64,000 nucleotides of DNA, from the NCBI GenBank assembly GCA_014804675.1, contig JAAUZH010000004.1, positions 188,390 to 252,389 on the forward strand. The letters are read 5' to 3'. Each line of letters opens with the position of its first letter. Positions within the stretch are counted from its first letter, which is position 1. Below are positions 54,613 through 62,701 of the stretch, one piece after another. The DNA comes from Lachnospiraceae bacterium (GTDB lineage: Bacteria; Bacillota; Clostridia; Lachnospirales; Lachnospiraceae). The notes under the pieces were generated by a model. That model was not told the origin of the DNA. It did no database searches and was given only the letters and a program-made list of their open reading frames with translations. A program made the translations under genes and the position numbers.

Positions 54613-54708
54613 TTATTTTCGCTTGTTGTTCCTATCTATATAGGCAAGCAGCGCAACGAGAAACGTTCCGAATAGAATTAACAATGTTAAAACTTCGTAT
54701 GTACTCAT
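54613..54708 (-). CDS. Holin-like small membrane toxin (type I)
   Basis: 31 residues: MSTYEVLTLLILFGTFLVAL followed by LAYIDRNNKRK. It has one hydrophobic span and a short basic tail, the exact pattern of the putative holin-like toxin family of Firmicute type I toxin-antitoxin loci. Its own promoter (TTGTCG-17-TATAAT, 54778-54806) drives a leader in which CCTCCC (54738-54743) can pair with the ribosome site GGGAGG (54717-54722), so translation of the primary transcript is probably blocked. A convergent antisense RNA is predicted. Too short for standard gene callers. Confidence 0.75.
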   Translation of the reverse strand: MSTYEVLTLLILFGTFLVALLAYIDRNNKRK

Positions 54709-54777
54709 CCACACCACCTCCCCTCTTTTTCAAGTTTGGGAGGCTACCACCCTGCAACACGTTTGCTCCTTCGTTGA

Positions 54778-54806
54778 ATTATAACATGAATTATTCACTC
54801 CGACAA
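54778..54806 (-). promoter_or_regulatory. Promoter of the holin-like toxin
   Basis: On the minus strand TTGTCG (54801-54806), a 17-base spacer, and a perfect TATAAT (54778-54783), about 70 bases before the toxin start. Confidence 0.7.
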
Positions 54807-54894
54807 CTTCTATCATATTTTTTCATCTTTCAATCCATTTATAGTTTCTATTTTCATCCCAGACCATTTTCAAATTGTATTATCTCTCAATGCA

Positions 54895-54941
54895 TTTGGG
54901 TACTATTGTTGGGCACTATACGGGTACTACCTAGGTACTAC
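54895..54941. repeat. Right arm-type repeats of the mini-element
   Basis: Four direct 9-mers in 47 bases: GGGTACTAT, GGGCACTAT, GGGTACTAC and AGGTACTAC. The same motif occurs at the other end (54421). Confidence 0.6.
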
Positions 54942-54979
54942 GAACTCCTATTTATCTAAGTCTGCAAATCCTCCAAACC

Positions 54980-55008
54980 CCTGAATCCGCATAGATTCAG
55001 GCTTTTTT
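54980..55008 (+). terminator. Terminator at the right end of the mini-element
   Basis: CCTGAATC (54980-54987) and GATTCAGG (54994-55001) followed by CTTTTTT. Confidence 0.8.
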
Positions 55009-55081
55009 CGATTTTTCATGGTTGGTGCATTTTGCGCACCAACAAACATTTTTTCGGTTAAAACATGCCTATATTGTACGT

Positions 55082-55195
55082 AAAAACACCACAATTCAAA
55101 AGAATCATGGTGTTTTATCTGACTTTATATACTGTTTTTAATATTTTATCTGCAACTCACTTAGAATTTGCCTTCTTTAGCAGCTTCCTCGATGG
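55082..55195. repeat. 114-bp direct repeat, right copy (in the gene's 3' end)
   Basis: Identical to 54269-54382. This copy is in place at the end of the GGGtGRT gene and includes its stop and terminator (AACACCA at 55085-55091, TGGTGTT at 55108-55114, U run on the minus strand). Confidence 0.9.
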
Positions 55196-56171
55196 AAACA
55201 GCTACAGCAACAGTCATACCAACCATCGGGTTGTTACCTGCGCCAATCAGACCCATCATTTCAACGTGAGCCGGTACGGAAGAAGAACCTGCAAACTGTG
55301 CATCGGAATGCATACGTCCCATTGTATCTGTCATACCATAGGAAGCAGGACCTGCAGCCATGTTATCCGGGTGAAGGGTACGTCCTGTACCGCCGCCGCT
55401 TGCTACGGAGAAGTACTTCTTGCCCTGTTCGTTACATTCTTTTTTGTATGTACCTGCAACCGGGTGCTGGAATCTGGTTGGGTTGGTGGAGTTACCTGTA
55501 ATGGAAACGTCAACACCTTCCTTGTGCATGATTGCCACACCTTCACAAACATCATTTGCACCGTAGCAGTTTACTTTTGCACGAAGACCTTCGGAATAAG
55601 ATTTTCTGAATACTTCTTTTACTGTATTGGTGTATGGATCATATTCGGTTTCTACGAAAGTAAATCCGTTGATTCTGGAAATAACCTGTGCAGCATCCTT
55701 TCCAAGTCCGTTTAAGATAACTCTTAAAGGTTTCTGACGTACCTTGTTTGCCTTTTCTGCAATACCGATAGCGCCTTCTGCTGCAGCAAAGGATTCATGT
55801 CCTGCCAAAAAGCAGAAGCATTCTGTCTCTTCCTCTAATAACATTTTACCAAGGTTACCATGTCCAAGACCTACCTTACGGGTATCTGCAACGGAACCTG
55901 GAATACAGAAAGCCTGAAGACCTTCTCCGATTGCTGCTGCTGCATCTGCTGCTTTTCTGCAGTCTTTCTTAATTGCGATTGCTGCACCTACTGTATATGC
56001 CCAGCAGGCATTTTCAAAACAGATTGGCTGAATGCCTTTTACCTGATCGTAAACATTCAGTCCGGCATCCTTTGTAATTTTTTCAGCTTCTTCGATGGAA
56101 GAAATTCCATAGCTGTTTAAAACACCATTGATTTTATCAATTCTTCTTTCATATGATTCAAATAAAGCCAT
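55161..56171 (-). CDS. GGGtGRT protein
   Basis: 336 residues. The C-terminal GGGTGRTLHPDNMAAGPASY gives the family its name; the end reads IGAGNNPMVGMTVAVAVSIE. Other glycine-rich segments (GSVADTRKVGLGHGNLGKML) suggest a nucleotide or small-molecule site. No biochemical role is established as far as I know. The gene is directly after a NifU-like gene, which hints at iron-sulphur or redox work. Its 3' end is the attachment site of the mini-element, and the intact end shows the gene survived the insertion. Confidence 0.85.
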   Translation of the reverse strand: MALFESYERRIDKINGVLNSYGISSIEEAEKITKDAGLNVYDQVKGIQPICFENACWAYTVGAAIAIKKDCRKAADAAAAIGEGLQAFCIPGSVADTRKVGLGHGNLGKMLLEEETECFCFLAGHESFAAAEGAIGIAEKANKVRQKPLRVILNGLGKDAAQVISRINGFTFVETEYDPYTNTVKEVFRKSYSEGLRAKVNCYGANDVCEGVAIMHKEGVDVSITGNSTNPTRFQHPVAGTYKKECNEQGKKYFSVASGGGTGRTLHPDNMAAGPASYGMTDTMGRMHSDAQFAGSSSVPAHVEMMGLIGAGNNPMVGMTVAVAVSIEEAAKEGKF

Positions 56172-56190
56172 TTCTCATTTCCTCCTTCTT

Positions 56191-56883
56191 CTATTCCTGT
56201 CTTGGGTCGATAATCTTCACTGCATCTGCAACACGGCCGTACTGTCCTTTTGCTTTTTCCCATGCAGTATTTGGATCATCGCCTTTTTTGATGAAATCAG
56301 TCATTTTTCCAAGACTTACGAACTGGTAACCGATAATCTGGTCATCTGCATCCAAAGCGATACCGGTTACATAGCCTTCTGCCATTTCCAGATAACGAGG
56401 TCCTTTTTGAAGAGTTCCGTACATAGTACCAACCTGAGAACGTAAGCCTTTTCCTAAATCCTCAAGACCTGCACCTACCGGAAGTCCATCTTCTGAAAAT
56501 GCGCTCTGTGTACGTCCGTAAACGATCTGTAAGAATAATTCTCTCATTGCTGTATTGATAGCATCACATACAAGGTCTGTATTCAATGCTTCTAAAAGAG
56601 TTCTTCCCGGTAAGATTTCGGAAGCCATAGCTGCAGAGTGGGTCATGCCGGAGCAGCCGATTGTCTCTACTAACGCTTCCTGGATAATGCCTTCCTTTAC
56701 ATTTAAGGTAAGCTTGCAGGCACCCTGCTGAGGTGCACACCAGCCTACACCATGTGTCAGACCGGAAATATCTTTAATTTCTTTTGCTTTTACCCATTTT
56801 GCTTCTTCTGGGATTGGAGCACAGCCGTGGGCAACGCCCTGTGCAACTTTACACATTTCTTCTACTTCTTTTGAAATAATCAT
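56191..56883 (-). CDS. NifU-like iron-sulphur scaffold protein partnered with GGGtGRT
   Basis: 230 residues. The N-terminal half resembles the IscU/NifU scaffold fold, with cysteines in GWCAPQQGACKLTLNVKEG and ETIGCSGMTHSAAMASEILP. The C-terminal part (from about 150) is unlike standard NifU and unassigned. It lies 19 bases before the GGGtGRT gene, and this pair is, from memory, common in Lachnospiraceae. The cluster bound and its client are unknown. AAAGGAG precedes the ATG at 56883. Confidence 0.8.
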   Translation of the reverse strand: MIISKEVEEMCKVAQGVAHGCAPIPEEAKWVKAKEIKDISGLTHGVGWCAPQQGACKLTLNVKEGIIQEALVETIGCSGMTHSAAMASEILPGRTLLEALNTDLVCDAINTAMRELFLQIVYGRTQSAFSEDGLPVGAGLEDLGKGLRSQVGTMYGTLQKGPRYLEMAEGYVTGIALDADDQIIGYQFVSLGKMTDFIKKGDDPNTAWEKAKGQYGRVADAVKIIDPRQE

Positions 56884-57030
56884 GTGAAATCTCCTTTCAA
56901 TATGTAGCTTTTATTTATTTAACAAAGCCCTTTTGCTTTGTTATAACCGCTTTTTTCATTTTGCCATACTTCGGTAAAAAAATCCAGTATTTTTGATAAT
57001 TTTCTTCAATAAATATAAAATATGGCAATT

Positions 57031-57221
57031 CGGGATTTTGGATAAGCGGACGTGGAGGCGGCATGTCATGGGATGGTCTTCCGGGCACGCTTTCGCTCTG
57101 CAAAGACGTAGCGGTACTAACGCACCAAAATACGGTGCGTAAGGACCGACGACTTTGCCAAGGCCCGGAAGACCATCCCATGACATGCCGCCTCCCACTG
57201 TGTATTGAAAAAGTCAAAAAT
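57031..57221 (-). repeat. Palindromic intergenic element, copy D
   Basis: Perfect 32-bp arms (57054-57085 and 57164-57195) enclose exactly 78 nt. The head GGGATTTTGGATAAGCGGAC and tail CTGTGTATTGAAAAAG match the other copies. It lies between the NifU-like gene start and the ABC transporter stop, both on the minus strand. Confidence 0.85.
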
Positions 57222-57243
57222 GCTGTATAGGCTCGTATAGGCT

Positions 57244-58038
57244 TTATGATAGTATCATTCTGTCATTGGCAAATTCTCCGCCGCTGGCTTCTTCGAATTT
57301 TTTCAGTAAATCCGCCACTTTTAGATTTTTCTTTTCTTCTCCTGCTACGTCATAAATAATGTTTCCTTCGTGCATCATGATCAGCCGGTTGCCAAGGCGG
57401 ATGGCGTCCTTCATGTTATGGGTTACCATTAAGGCTGTCAAGTGTTCTTCATTTACGATTTTTTCTGTCAGATCCAGAACGGTTTTTGCCGTCTTTGGGT
57501 CCAGTGCTGCCGTGTGCTCATCCAAAAGCAGCAGCTTTGGTTTCTGGAGGGATGCCATCAGTAACGTAAGCGCCTGTCTCTGACCGCCGGAAAGAAGTCC
57601 TACTTTGGAGGTAAGCCTTGTTTCCAGGCCAAGGCCTAAAACCTTTAATTCCTCCACGTATTTTTCCTTTTCCTCTTTTGTAATGCCCCATTTTAATGTT
57701 CTTCTGGCTCCTCTTCTATAGGCAAGCGCCAGATTTTCTTCAATTTCCATGCCTGCCGCAGTTCCCCGCATGGGGTCCTGAAATACTCTGCCTAAGTATT
57801 TTGCCCGTTTGTGCTCCGGCATTCTGGAAATATTCACTCCATCTAAAACAATTTTTCCTGCATCAATGGGATATACCCCTGCAATCATGTTCAGCATAGT
57901 GGACTTTCCTGCACCGTTTCCTCCGATAATGGTTACAAAATCTCCCTCGTCCAGCTGAAGGTTTACTCCGGTCAATGCCTTCTTCTCGTTAATGGTTCCT
58001 TTGTTGAAGGTCTTTTCTACATTGGTAATCTTTAACAT
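57244..58038 (-). CDS. ABC transporter ATP-binding protein (COG1101 type)
   Basis: 264 residues. Walker A GGNGAGKSTM (about 38-47), the signature LSGGQRQAL (about 145-153) and Walker B LLLLDEHTAALDP are complete, with the switch His in VTHN. It pairs with the permease that overlaps it by seven bases. In the COG1101/COG4120/COG2984 group the transporter imports small molecules, some of them aromatic amino acids; the substrate here is unknown. No substrate-binding protein gene is beside it. Confidence 0.9.
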   Translation of the reverse strand: MLKITNVEKTFNKGTINEKKALTGVNLQLDEGDFVTIIGGNGAGKSTMLNMIAGVYPIDAGKIVLDGVNISRMPEHKRAKYLGRVFQDPMRGTAAGMEIEENLALAYRRGARRTLKWGITKEEKEKYVEELKVLGLGLETRLTSKVGLLSGGQRQALTLLMASLQKPKLLLLDEHTAALDPKTAKTVLDLTEKIVNEEHLTALMVTHNMKDAIRLGNRLIMMHEGNIIYDVAGEEKKNLKVADLLKKFEEASGGEFANDRMILS

Positions 58039-58952
58039 GTGCCGTTTCCTCCTTCGCTATAGGAACGTTTCATCTTCCATTTGTCAATTGCTACCGGAAT
58101 GCAAAGAGCCACTGCCACGATTGCTGCAGACAAAAGCTTCATGTCGTTTGCATCCATGCCAAGCCTTAAAACAATGGCGCGGATTACAAAATAAACAACG
58201 CTTCCCACAACAGCTGACGTAAGCTTTGACCCAAAGGAACGCAATTTTCCCATAAGCACGTCGCCAATGACAATTGCCGCAAGTCCAATGACGATGGCGC
58301 CGGTTCCCATGCCGATATCCGCATATTTCTGGCTCTGGCATACAAGTGCTCCCGATAAGCCTACCAAACCGTTTGAAATCATCAATGCCAGCATTTTCGT
58401 AAACTTTGTATTCACGCCAAGGGCTCTGATCATATCCTCATTATTGCCGGTAGCCCGCAGTGCAGAACCGATTTCCGTACCAAAGAACCAGTACAGACCC
58501 ACAATGATAAGCACTGCAATAAGAATGCCAATAATCAGGGTTGTGATACCCTGTTCCATTCCAAAAACATTCACTGCTTTGGAAATAATCGTATCGACTT
58601 TTAATAAGGGAATATTACTTTTTCCCATGATTCTTAAATTCACGGACCAAAGGGCAATCTGTGTCAAAATACCTGCCAGAATTGCCGGAATGTCAAATAC
58701 CGTATGTAAAAAACCTGTTACAGCTCCTGCTAACACGCCAAACAATGTGGCAACCAGCAATGCGATAAAAGGATTCACTCCTTTCCCCACTACTAACATT
58801 GCACATACACATCCGCCAAGCGCAAAGCTTCCGTCAACGGTCAAGTCCGCAATATCCAAAAGCTTATAGGTTATGTATACGCCAAGCACCATGATGCCCC
58901 ACAAGATTCCCTGGGATACGGCGCCCTGCATTGAAATCAAAAAACCACTCAT
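58032..58952 (-). CDS. ABC transporter permease (COG4120 type)
   Basis: 306 residues with eight to nine membrane spans. It begins SGFLISMQGAVSQGILWGIM, and the segment ITYKLLDIADLTVDGSFALG is the family's conserved first loop; GSALRATGNNEDMIRALGVN is the ATPase-contact loop. It overlaps the ATPase gene by seven bases. The usual third gene, a lipoprotein substrate-binding protein, would lie upstream but is absent; a head fragment of the palindromic repeat is found there. Confidence 0.9.
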   Translation of the reverse strand: MSGFLISMQGAVSQGILWGIMVLGVYITYKLLDIADLTVDGSFALGGCVCAMLVVGKGVNPFIALLVATLFGVLAGAVTGFLHTVFDIPAILAGILTQIALWSVNLRIMGKSNIPLLKVDTIISKAVNVFGMEQGITTLIIGILIAVLIIVGLYWFFGTEIGSALRATGNNEDMIRALGVNTKFTKMLALMISNGLVGLSGALVCQSQKYADIGMGTGAIVIGLAAIVIGDVLMGKLRSFGSKLTSAVVGSVVYFVIRAIVLRLGMDANDMKLLSAAIVAVALCIPVAIDKWKMKRSYSEGGNGTC

Positions 58953-59082
58953 GCCCTGTTTCCTCCTAATTGTATTCTGAATTGGCTCACTGTTTCTATT
59001 TTAAAGAATTTCGGGGAAGATAGCAAGGGGAATTTGGGGATTCTTTCTTTTTTTGTGGCGGGGAATGGGGTTTGGAATGGAA

Positions 59083-59109
59083 AAGGATTTGGATAAGGAG
59101 ACATGGAAG
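59083..59109. repeat. Solo head fragment of the palindromic element
   Basis: AGGATTTGGATAAGGAGACATGGAAG resembles the heads of copies A and D, but no arms or loop follow. It lies upstream of the ABC permease and next to the toxin-antitoxin pair. Confidence 0.45.
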
Positions 59110-59182
59110 CCTACAGAGCTTAACTCCACCTTCAACGAATTTATTATCAGGTATTTCCCGTTACAGAAAAGACCATCGAACT

Positions 59183-59509
59183 TTACAATCCAAATGTACG
59201 ATACAGCCATGCTTTACTATCAACCAACATATGCAAAATTCTAACTATGTAAATGGTATCCGCTTCAATCACATAATAAATCTTGTAATTGCGATAATAA
59301 TCTTTTCGGACACCTAATTCAGCCAGTAACTCATCTTCGTCCAACTCATTTCTCTCTGGAAAATCTACCAAAGAATTTATCTTTGCACGAATCCCATTTA
59401 CTGTATTTTCAGCAGCAGACGGATTTCTCAATTGATAGGCAATGTAATCGCCAGCATTTTCTAAATCTTCCTCTGCCAGTTCCGTAATTCTAATTTGATA
59501 TTGCCTCAT
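59183..59509 (-). CDS. RelE/ParE-family toxin
   Basis: 108 residues from the ATG at 59509. It begins MRQYQIRITELAEEDLENAG, with the RelE/ParE beginning, and has RKDYYRNYKIYYVIEADTIY with VRILH, the C-terminal strands of the fold. ParE types block gyrase and RelE types cleave mRNA; which this is cannot be read. It overlaps the end of the antitoxin gene by 20 bases, the usual coupled arrangement. The window has a second toxin-antitoxin locus at 54613. Confidence 0.88.
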   Translation of the reverse strand: MRQYQIRITELAEEDLENAGDYIAYQLRNPSAAENTVNGIRAKINSLVDFPERNELDEDELLAELGVRKDYYRNYKIYYVIEADTIYIVRILHMLVDSKAWLYRTFGL

Positions 59510-59663
59510 CCCTGTATTTCTTCTCCAATCTGTCACATACAGTATTAAATTCTTTTGTCTTTCCCTCTTTTATCTGTTCCAACCCTGCCATTACAAGCTC
59601 CCGAACTTCTTTTTTCTGTTCATCCAAAGCTCTCTGGTAATCTTCTTTCAATAATGCAACCAT
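59490..59663 (-). CDS. Antitoxin of the RelE/ParE-type pair
   Basis: 57 residues from the ATG at 59663 (AAAGGACT upstream); in-frame starts up to 59705 are less well supported. It is a short, highly helical, charged protein (VALLKEDYQRALDEQKKEVR then RLEKKYRDEAISN). It is unlike a standard MetJ-type antitoxin but is in the right place, directly before and overlapping the toxin. The helix would neutralise the toxin; no DNA-binding domain is evident. Confidence 0.75.
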   Translation of the reverse strand: MVALLKEDYQRALDEQKKEVRELVMAGLEQIKEGKTKEFNTVCDRLEKKYRDEAISN

Positions 59664-59767
59664 AAATCCAGTCCTTTCTGCTTTTATTATCAGCATTCCC
59701 TTCAATGAAAAATTTACTCTTATTACTTAATATGATATCTTAGTCAAATGATAATTGCAACATATTC

Positions 59768-60451
59768 TCAATTGAACCTCTCAAAAAGATAGTAATATAT
59801 TGCGCACAAAACACATATCATGGTTCCGATGATTTCAACTGCAAATATCGGCTCAGCTTCGAATGAACCTAAAATATCAACTATTGAATGTACAATCATA
59901 CAATTCAAAATACTTTTTGTTTTATAGAAAACAGTAGCAAATACTATACCAATTGCAAAAGCATACAACACTTGAAGCAGAACATACAGGTAAGGATCAC
60001 TTCCAATATTAACAAGATGAAACACTCCAAATATCAGACTGGAAATCATAATTGCTCTATTTTCACAGGACTTTTCTTCTATGAAACGGCATAAGAAACC
60101 CCTGAAAATCAGTTCTTCCATGATTCCCACAAAAATGCTGCTAATGACGGCAACAATTATATTTATTCTTGCACCGAAAAGTAAATATGGAAGATTAACG
60201 AGCGGAATAAGGAATAGCAGGCCATTTATTTTAAAACAATTATCACATTCCCATATACGAATTCCAAAATAGGATCGTCTTTCTTTTTTTCCTATCAAAA
60301 AAAATATGATTAGTAATACTAGAAATGCACTGGACAACTCAGCAAAAATTTCATTTTCATTTAATGTTCCTATTAGAATCCCACGAATAAATGATTGCGA
60401 AAGATACAATATAACTGCAACAATTGTTAAAATTATAGATTTTCTCCTCAT
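59768..60451 (-). CDS. CPBP-family intramembrane metalloprotease
   Basis: 227 residues with about seven hydrophobic spans. It carries the family's two motifs: the Glu-Glu of GIMEELIFRGFLCR (about 116-129) and FGVFHLVNIG (about 140-149). Such proteins (CAAX protease and bacteriocin-processing type) cleave peptide bonds inside the membrane; many are linked to bacteriocin immunity. No bacteriocin gene is nearby. It stands alone, with no clear terminator. Confidence 0.87.
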   Translation of the reverse strand: MRRKSIILTIVAVILYLSQSFIRGILIGTLNENEIFAELSSAFLVLLIIFFLIGKKERRSYFGIRIWECDNCFKINGLLFLIPLVNLPYLLFGARINIIVAVISSIFVGIMEELIFRGFLCRFIEEKSCENRAIMISSLIFGVFHLVNIGSDPYLYVLLQVLYAFAIGIVFATVFYKTKSILNCMIVHSIVDILGSFEAEPIFAVEIIGTMICVLCAIYYYLFERFN

Positions 60452-60660
60452 GACACAACGCCTTTCATTATTTTTTCAAACATTGACGCCAAGAGAATAC
60501 CGAATATCATTTAATACATTCATTTTTATATCTCATGACTTTCTATATTTTAATCCTTCCATTGCAAAAAATTTTCAAAGAACTCTCACAAAAATCTTAA
60601 TTTTCTCTTAATCTCACCTTGCCTGAATTGATTTTTTAAGCGGTATTACGCTAATCGTTA

Positions 60661-61158
60661 CTATTTTGCCTCAATGGATAACCGATTGCATTCCAATCCC
60701 CATTCTTCTTTCACTACGGGTCTTATGCTGTCAATTTTCAGTTGATACTTGGAAATAGCCGTTACCGGACCCAGATAAGTCTGTTCCATATGGGAAGCCC
60801 TTACCTCTTCCACATTTATTTCAGCCACCTCAAAGGTGTAGATTTGTCCCGTTTCAAGCGTCTTTCCCAATTCCTCTCCTACAAAAATGGTAAAGGGACT
60901 TTCCTGAAACAATGTGACAACCGCAACCTGCGGAGTCGTATCATCTAAAACATAATCGGGAATCACCTCACGCACTGTTGCCGTAAAGCTGCCACAAATC
61001 ACCGCATTGCCCGTAAGTTCCTTGTTGACTGAAGTACGGCCATCCTCATAGCCCTTTTGATATCCCTCATCATATTGATCTGAAGCATTCCTGCCACATG
61101 CGGAACATGCCGCAAGAAGAAACACCGCCATCAACACCGTACATAAACTCCTTTTCAT
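60661..61158 (-). CDS. Lipoprotein of unknown function
   Basis: 165 residues from the ATG at 61158, with AGGAGG-like sequence (TTAGGAGGTCAAGAG) upstream; earlier in-frame ATGs up to 61218 would add 20 polar residues in front of the signal. A lipoprotein signal MKRSLCTVLMAVFLLAACSA contains the Cys of the lipobox. The rest is a beta-rich domain (PQVAVVTLFQESPFTIFVGE), similar to other bacterial small-OB-like lipoproteins, not recognised. It is probably membrane-anchored outside. Confidence 0.7.
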   Translation of the reverse strand: MKRSLCTVLMAVFLLAACSACGRNASDQYDEGYQKGYEDGRTSVNKELTGNAVICGSFTATVREVIPDYVLDDTTPQVAVVTLFQESPFTIFVGEELGKTLETGQIYTFEVAEINVEEVRASHMEQTYLGPVTAISKYQLKIDSIRPVVKEEWGLECNRLSIEAK

Positions 61159-61414
61159 CTCTTGACCTCCTAACCGATACTTTCTTATCAGATTATCCTT
61201 TTTTCTTCTACTTTCCATACCTATTTTTTCTTAACATGGCTATTCTACCGCCCTTTGACAGGAACTGCAATTATAAAGCTCACGTAAAACTTTTCACAAA
61301 TCTCTTTCACAAATCTATTGAAATTCAAGACTTTTTATTCTACAATATATCATATTGATATATTTTTTTATACTTAGAGTAATTATGATGGAAAGAAAAG
61401 AAAGGAAAAGAACA

Positions 61415-61960
61415 ATGGCAAACGAGAAAAAAATTGATTGTGTCATATTGGGTTTATTAAGCCATGAAGAATTGACAGGATATGAAATCAAGAAAAGAAT
61501 GGACACAATGCTGAAATATTTTTGGAGTGCCAGCTACGGCAGCATATATCCCGCATTAAGCGATTTGGTTCATCGTGGCCTGGCTACCAAAAGAGAATCT
61601 GGCGAAAACAAAAGAAATAAACTGATTTATGCTATAACGGACCATGGACGGAACTATCTAAAGGAATGGCTGACCCTGCCCGTCTACAAAGATGAGCTTC
61701 GCTACGAAACCTTACTCAAACTATTTTTTGGAAATGAACAAGGTGCAGAATGCGCAGTACATCATATTGAATCTTTTGAAGAAAAAATAGAAAAAGAACT
61801 GCCCTATCTTCTAGGTGCACAAGAAATCTTAAAGAAAAGCCTCAATGACGATACCGCTCACAAATACTATTTGCTTACGGTAGAGTTTGGAATAAGGACC
61901 TATGGCGCTTATTTAGAATGGTGCAAAGAAGCCAGAACACTTTTAATGGAGAATGATTGA
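61415..61960 (+). CDS. PadR-family transcriptional regulator
   Basis: 181 residues from the ATG at 61415; a start at 61385 is possible but lacks a good site. The N-terminal winged helix DCVILGLLSHEELTGYEIKK and FWSASYGSIYPALSDLVHRG, with the wing YAITDHGRNYLKEWL, is typical PadR. The C-terminal helical domain dimerises. It probably represses itself and the membrane gene that starts at the very next base (stop TGA at 61958-61960, ATG at 61961). Confidence 0.92.
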   Translation: MANEKKIDCVILGLLSHEELTGYEIKKRMDTMLKYFWSASYGSIYPALSDLVHRGLATKRESGENKRNKLIYAITDHGRNYLKEWLTLPVYKDELRYETLLKLFFGNEQGAECAVHHIESFEEKIEKELPYLLGAQEILKKSLNDDTAHKYYLLTVEFGIRTYGAYLEWCKEARTLLMEND

Positions 61961-62434
61961 ATGTTGGGACATTTTGGATTTTCATATATAGGACTGCTAT
62001 TTTTAATATTGTTATTCATTCCAAATATTCTTTGGATAGGAAAAAAACCACAGGGATATACTTCCCAAAATGAAAACAGCGTATTTTTATTCTTGGAAAG
62101 AACAGGTGAAGTATTGACTACCATTTGTGTATTGATTTTTGATGATTTTAATTTGCATGATTGGTCAAATTGGTCCTGGTGGCTTATTTTTGCCCTTCTA
62201 TTTATGGCAATGTATGAATTATGGTGGATACGCTATTTTCGGAGTCAAAGGCAGCTATCCGATTTTTATAGCAGTTTCTTAGGCATTCCCCTTGCCGGAT
62301 CAACGTTACCTGTCATTTCTTTTTTCCTGCTTGGTATATACGGCAAAGTCATATGGCTGTCAGCCGCTACAATACTCCTTGGAATTGGACATATCGGAAT
62401 CCATATACAGCACAGCAAAGAGCTAAATATTTAA
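61961..62434 (+). CDS. Small membrane protein in the PadR operon
   Basis: 157 residues with four to five hydrophobic spans (YIGLLFLILLFIPNILWIGK, then SWWLIFALLFMAMYELWWIR). A conserved Trp-rich segment follows the first span. No family is recognised. Its gene directly abuts the PadR stop, so both share one message, and PadR proteins often control a membrane protein next door, frequently a drug- or stress-related one. It stops 6 bases before palindrome copy E. Confidence 0.7.
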   Translation: MLGHFGFSYIGLLFLILLFIPNILWIGKKPQGYTSQNENSVFLFLERTGEVLTTICVLIFDDFNLHDWSNWSWWLIFALLFMAMYELWWIRYFRSQRQLSDFYSSFLGIPLAGSTLPVISFFLLGIYGKVIWLSAATILLGIGHIGIHIQHSKELNI

Positions 62435-62439
62435 ACTCT

Positions 62440-62634
62440 CCGCAGCCTTCTTCACAGGCACCGGGACGGGCTCTTGGCAGAAAATGTTTTCTTTAGGCGC
62501 CCTTATAAAAACGCCAGTGCTTAGCGAGGTACTTTCGAGCTTAGCACTGCTGCGTTTTTATAGAGCGAGAGCGTGGCGACGTAGAAACATTTTCTGCCAA
62601 GAGCCCGTTCCGATGCCTGTGAAGAAGGCTGCGG
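62440..62634 (+). repeat. Palindromic intergenic element, copy E (diverged)
   Basis: Fifty-base arms (62440-62489 and 62585-62634) with two mismatches, one of them G-T, around a 95-nt centre. The centre keeps the same fold as the 78-nt loops, but the sequence differs at paired positions: TATAAAAACG/CGTTTTTATA instead of GCAAAG/CTTTGC, AGTGCTTAGC/GCTTAGCACT, and GCGAGAGC instead of GCGAAAGC. It is the strongest evidence for selection on structure. Confidence 0.8.
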
Positions 62635-62701
62635 GCTGAACCGTTACAAGCCGTCAAGCCCTAATGTTTAGGACTTGGCAGCTTAGCTCCTTACATCCTG
62701 T

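Larger units (their letters stand above)
54383..55081. mobile_element. Integrated mini-element without a recombinase gene
   Basis: Bounded by the 114-bp direct repeats, giving a period of 813 bp. It carries a type I toxin-antitoxin locus and, near both ends, copies of GGGTACTAT-like 9-mers (left at 54423-54431 plus a variant GGGTGCTAT; right at 54897-54940, with four variants) that look like arm-binding sites for a tyrosine recombinase. No integrase gene is present, so it is either a remnant or moves with help in trans. Confidence 0.65.

Noticed and set aside
56915..57217. Minus-strand frames of 80-100 residues over palindrome copy D
   Set aside because: The frames come from the repeat; no domain, and the same sequence in other copies gives different, broken frames.
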